From Patescibacteria group bacterium (GTDB taxonomy: Bacteria; Patescibacteriota; Minisyncoccia; Minisyncoccales; PEYH01): a stretch of 5,960 nt of DNA. Positions 4,955 to 5,960 of the stretch are shown here, one piece after another. The translations under genes were made by a program, and so were the position numbers. The notes under the pieces were generated by a model. That model was not told the origin of the DNA. It saw only the letters and a program-made list of their open reading frames with translations, and searched no databases. Each line of letters begins with the position of its first letter. Position 1 is the first letter of the stretch. Where the stretch lies: positions 1-5,960 of the forward strand of contig JAHIEL010000054.1 of assembly GCA_018901715.1 (NCBI GenBank). Direction: 5' to 3'.

Positions 4955-5960
4955 ATGAAAAAAGAAGCTTTTTATATTTCGGCTGCGATAGATTATCCCT
5001 CGGGACAACCTCATATAGGACATGCCTTGGAAAAGATTCAGGCAGATGTCTTGGCTAGACATAAAAGGACTAGTGGGGCAAGGGTGCATTTTAGTTTGGG
5101 GACTGATGAACATGGTCTCAAGATACAGAGGCGTGCAGAAAAAGAGAGGATTAAACCTCAAGAATTTGTGGATAGGATGTCTCGTCATTTCCGAAAATCT
5201 TGGGATGATTTAAATATTCAGTACGATGATTTCATTAGAACCAGCGAAAAGAGACATATAGATGTCGTGCAAGAGATTATTCAGCAAATATATAAGTCGG
5301 GAGATATATATAAGGGGCACTATAAAGGACTCTATTGTGTGGACTGTGAGAGCTTCTACTTGCCAAGAGACCTAATAGACAATAAATGCCCTATTCACAA
5401 GAAATTATTAGAGAAGATAGAAGAAGAGACATATTTTTTCAAATTGAAGAAATATAAAGATGATTTATTAAATTACTTCAAAAATAATCCGGATTTTGTT
5501 ATTCCTCAATCTAGAAGCAAAGAGATTGTCAACAGGCTTAAGGATTTAGAAGACTTAAGCATATCAAGAAAGTCAGTGGGGTGGGGCGTGCCATTGCCTT
5601 TTGATACCGATTTTACGCTTTTCGTTTGGGTAGACGCCTTAATTAATTATTTAAGCACATTAGGTTATCCTGGTAATAATTTTAAAAAGTTTTGGCCAGC
5701 AGATATACATGCCATAGGCAAAGATATACTTTGGCATCATACTGTGATTTGGGGGGCACTACTATTATCGTTGGAACTGGATTTACCTAAGAGGATCTTC
5801 GTACATGGCTATATTACCGCAGAAGGGCAAAAGATGTCTAAATCTTTAGGTAATGTAGTTAATCCAAATAAACTCGTAAAAAAATACGGCACTGATCCTG
5901 TCCGCTATTTCTTTTTAAGAGAGATATCTCCGTTTGAAGATGGTGATTTTAGTTATGAAA
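4955..5960 (+). CDS. metG: Methionyl-tRNA synthetase, 5' part (runs off the window)
   Basis: The first 335 codons of MetRS, a class Ia aminoacyl-tRNA synthetase that charges tRNA-Met with methionine using ATP, are present. Visible in order are HIGH (His20-His23, within QPHIGHALEK), GTDEHG (49-54), a single zinc site CxxC...CxxH (Cys128, Cys131, Cys145, His148), WVDA (225-228), IGKDI (254-258) with a following WHH, and KMSKS (293-297, within GQKMSKSLGN). The single CxxC/CxxH knuckle matches the arrangement in Thermus thermophilus MetRS rather than the two-knuckle E. coli type. The anticodon-binding domain and any C-terminal tRNA-binding extension lie beyond the edge. ATG 4955 is the first start in frame, with an in-frame TAA at 4940-4942 upstream. 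It begins 4 nt after the endonuclease stop, with no Shine-Dalgarno motif, so expression probably depends on coupling or on the promoter near 3918. No frameshift is seen. Confidence 0.96.
   Translation, partial: MKKEAFYISAAIDYPSGQPHIGHALEKIQADVLARHKRTSGARVHFSLGTDEHGLKIQRRAEKERIKPQEFVDRMSRHFRKSWDDLNIQYDDFIRTSEKRHIDVVQEIIQQIYKSGDIYKGHYKGLYCVDCESFYLPRDLIDNKCPIHKKLLEKIEEETYFFKLKKYKDDLLNYFKNNPDFVIPQSRSKEIVNRLKDLEDLSISRKSVGWGVPLPFDTDFTLFVWVDALINYLSTLGYPGNNFKKFWPADIHAIGKDILWHHTVIWGALLLSLELDLPKRIFVHGYITAEGQKMSKSLGNVVNPNKLVKKYGTDPVRYFFLREISPFEDGDFSYE

Larger units (their letters stand above)
3931..4955 (+). repeat. AGAATA hexamer flanking the endonuclease gene (3931-3936 and 4950-4955)
   Basis: AGAATA occurs at 3931-3936, as the loop of the post-rsmI hairpin, and at 4950-4955, ending on the first base of the metG ATG. 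The two copies bracket the endonuclease gene. This could be a trace of insertion at a duplicated or microhomologous site, but six bases in AT-rich DNA can match by chance. Confidence 0.25.

Noticed and set aside
4916..5213. Frames on both strands at the 5' end of metG (4916-5188 minus, 5022-5213 plus)
   Set aside because: They overlap the HIGH and GTDEHG coding region of an unmistakable MetRS in another frame.
3952..5960. Codon-use break suggesting metG itself was recently transferred
   Set aside because: By hand count, isoleucine ATA is 13 of 27 in metG and about 4 of 29 in rsmI, but the M16 gene is also ATA-rich (about 14 of 36), so the contrast is not a clean boundary.
13..5960. Alternative genetic code with TGA as glycine
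   Set aside because: All frames run full length under the standard code with no in-frame TGA; the stops seen are TAA or TAG, but seven are too few to infer recoding.
1..5960. CRISPR array, tRNA, rRNA or transposase
   Set aside because: No regularly spaced repeats, cloverleaf-like segments, rRNA core sequences or transposase motifs were seen on either strand.

Overview
The window is an AT-rich, gene-dense bacterial segment with every supported gene on the + strand. Compact operons, absence of Shine-Dalgarno motifs, a Phd/YefM-RelE pair, a short RsmI without a C-terminal extension, a lysine-rich mini-ORF and a free-standing LAGLIDADG gene together suggest a Patescibacteria/CPR genome, perhaps Parcubacteria-like. 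That is an inference from style; no marker here proves it. The intact frames carry no internal TGA, so there is no sign of TGA recoding.

Layout. (1) 13-491: a two-gene type II toxin-antitoxin operon, Phd/YefM-like antitoxin then RelE/ParE-like toxin. (2) 492-859: no standard gene, but several signals: a small inverted repeat at the toxin stop, a promoter-like TTGACA, a short lysine-rich open frame that lacks a start codon in its own frame, a near-perfect intrinsic terminator with a TTCG loop (702-727), a second strong terminator (781-826) and a -10 element abutting the next gene. (3) 860-3899: a tight three-gene run encoding a full-length M16 zinc peptidase, an AI-2E/PerM-type membrane protein and RsmI (16S rRNA C1402 ribose methyltransferase); the last two overlap by 8 nt. 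(4) 3900-4950: a short promoter/hairpin region and a free-standing homing-endonuclease-like gene with two N-terminal helix-turn-helix repeats and two LAGLIDADG motifs. (5) 4955 to the window end: the 5' part of metG (methionyl-tRNA synthetase), from the HIGH motif through KMSKS, cut by the window edge.

RsmI and MetRS are translation genes that often lie near each other in bacteria, so the endonuclease gene looks like an insertion into an older rsmI-metG neighbourhood. A hexamer, AGAATA, occurs both upstream of the endonuclease gene and across the metG start codon. Collapsing the two copies places a TATAAT box and a purine-rich leader directly before metG. This is the most interesting hypothesis in the window, but the repeat is short and the idea needs comparative data. 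The second point of interest is the lysine-rich unit at 541-727, whose open frame would gain an ATG start if one T were missing from a T6 run. I found no clear new multi-gene system; the rest is ordinary housekeeping content.
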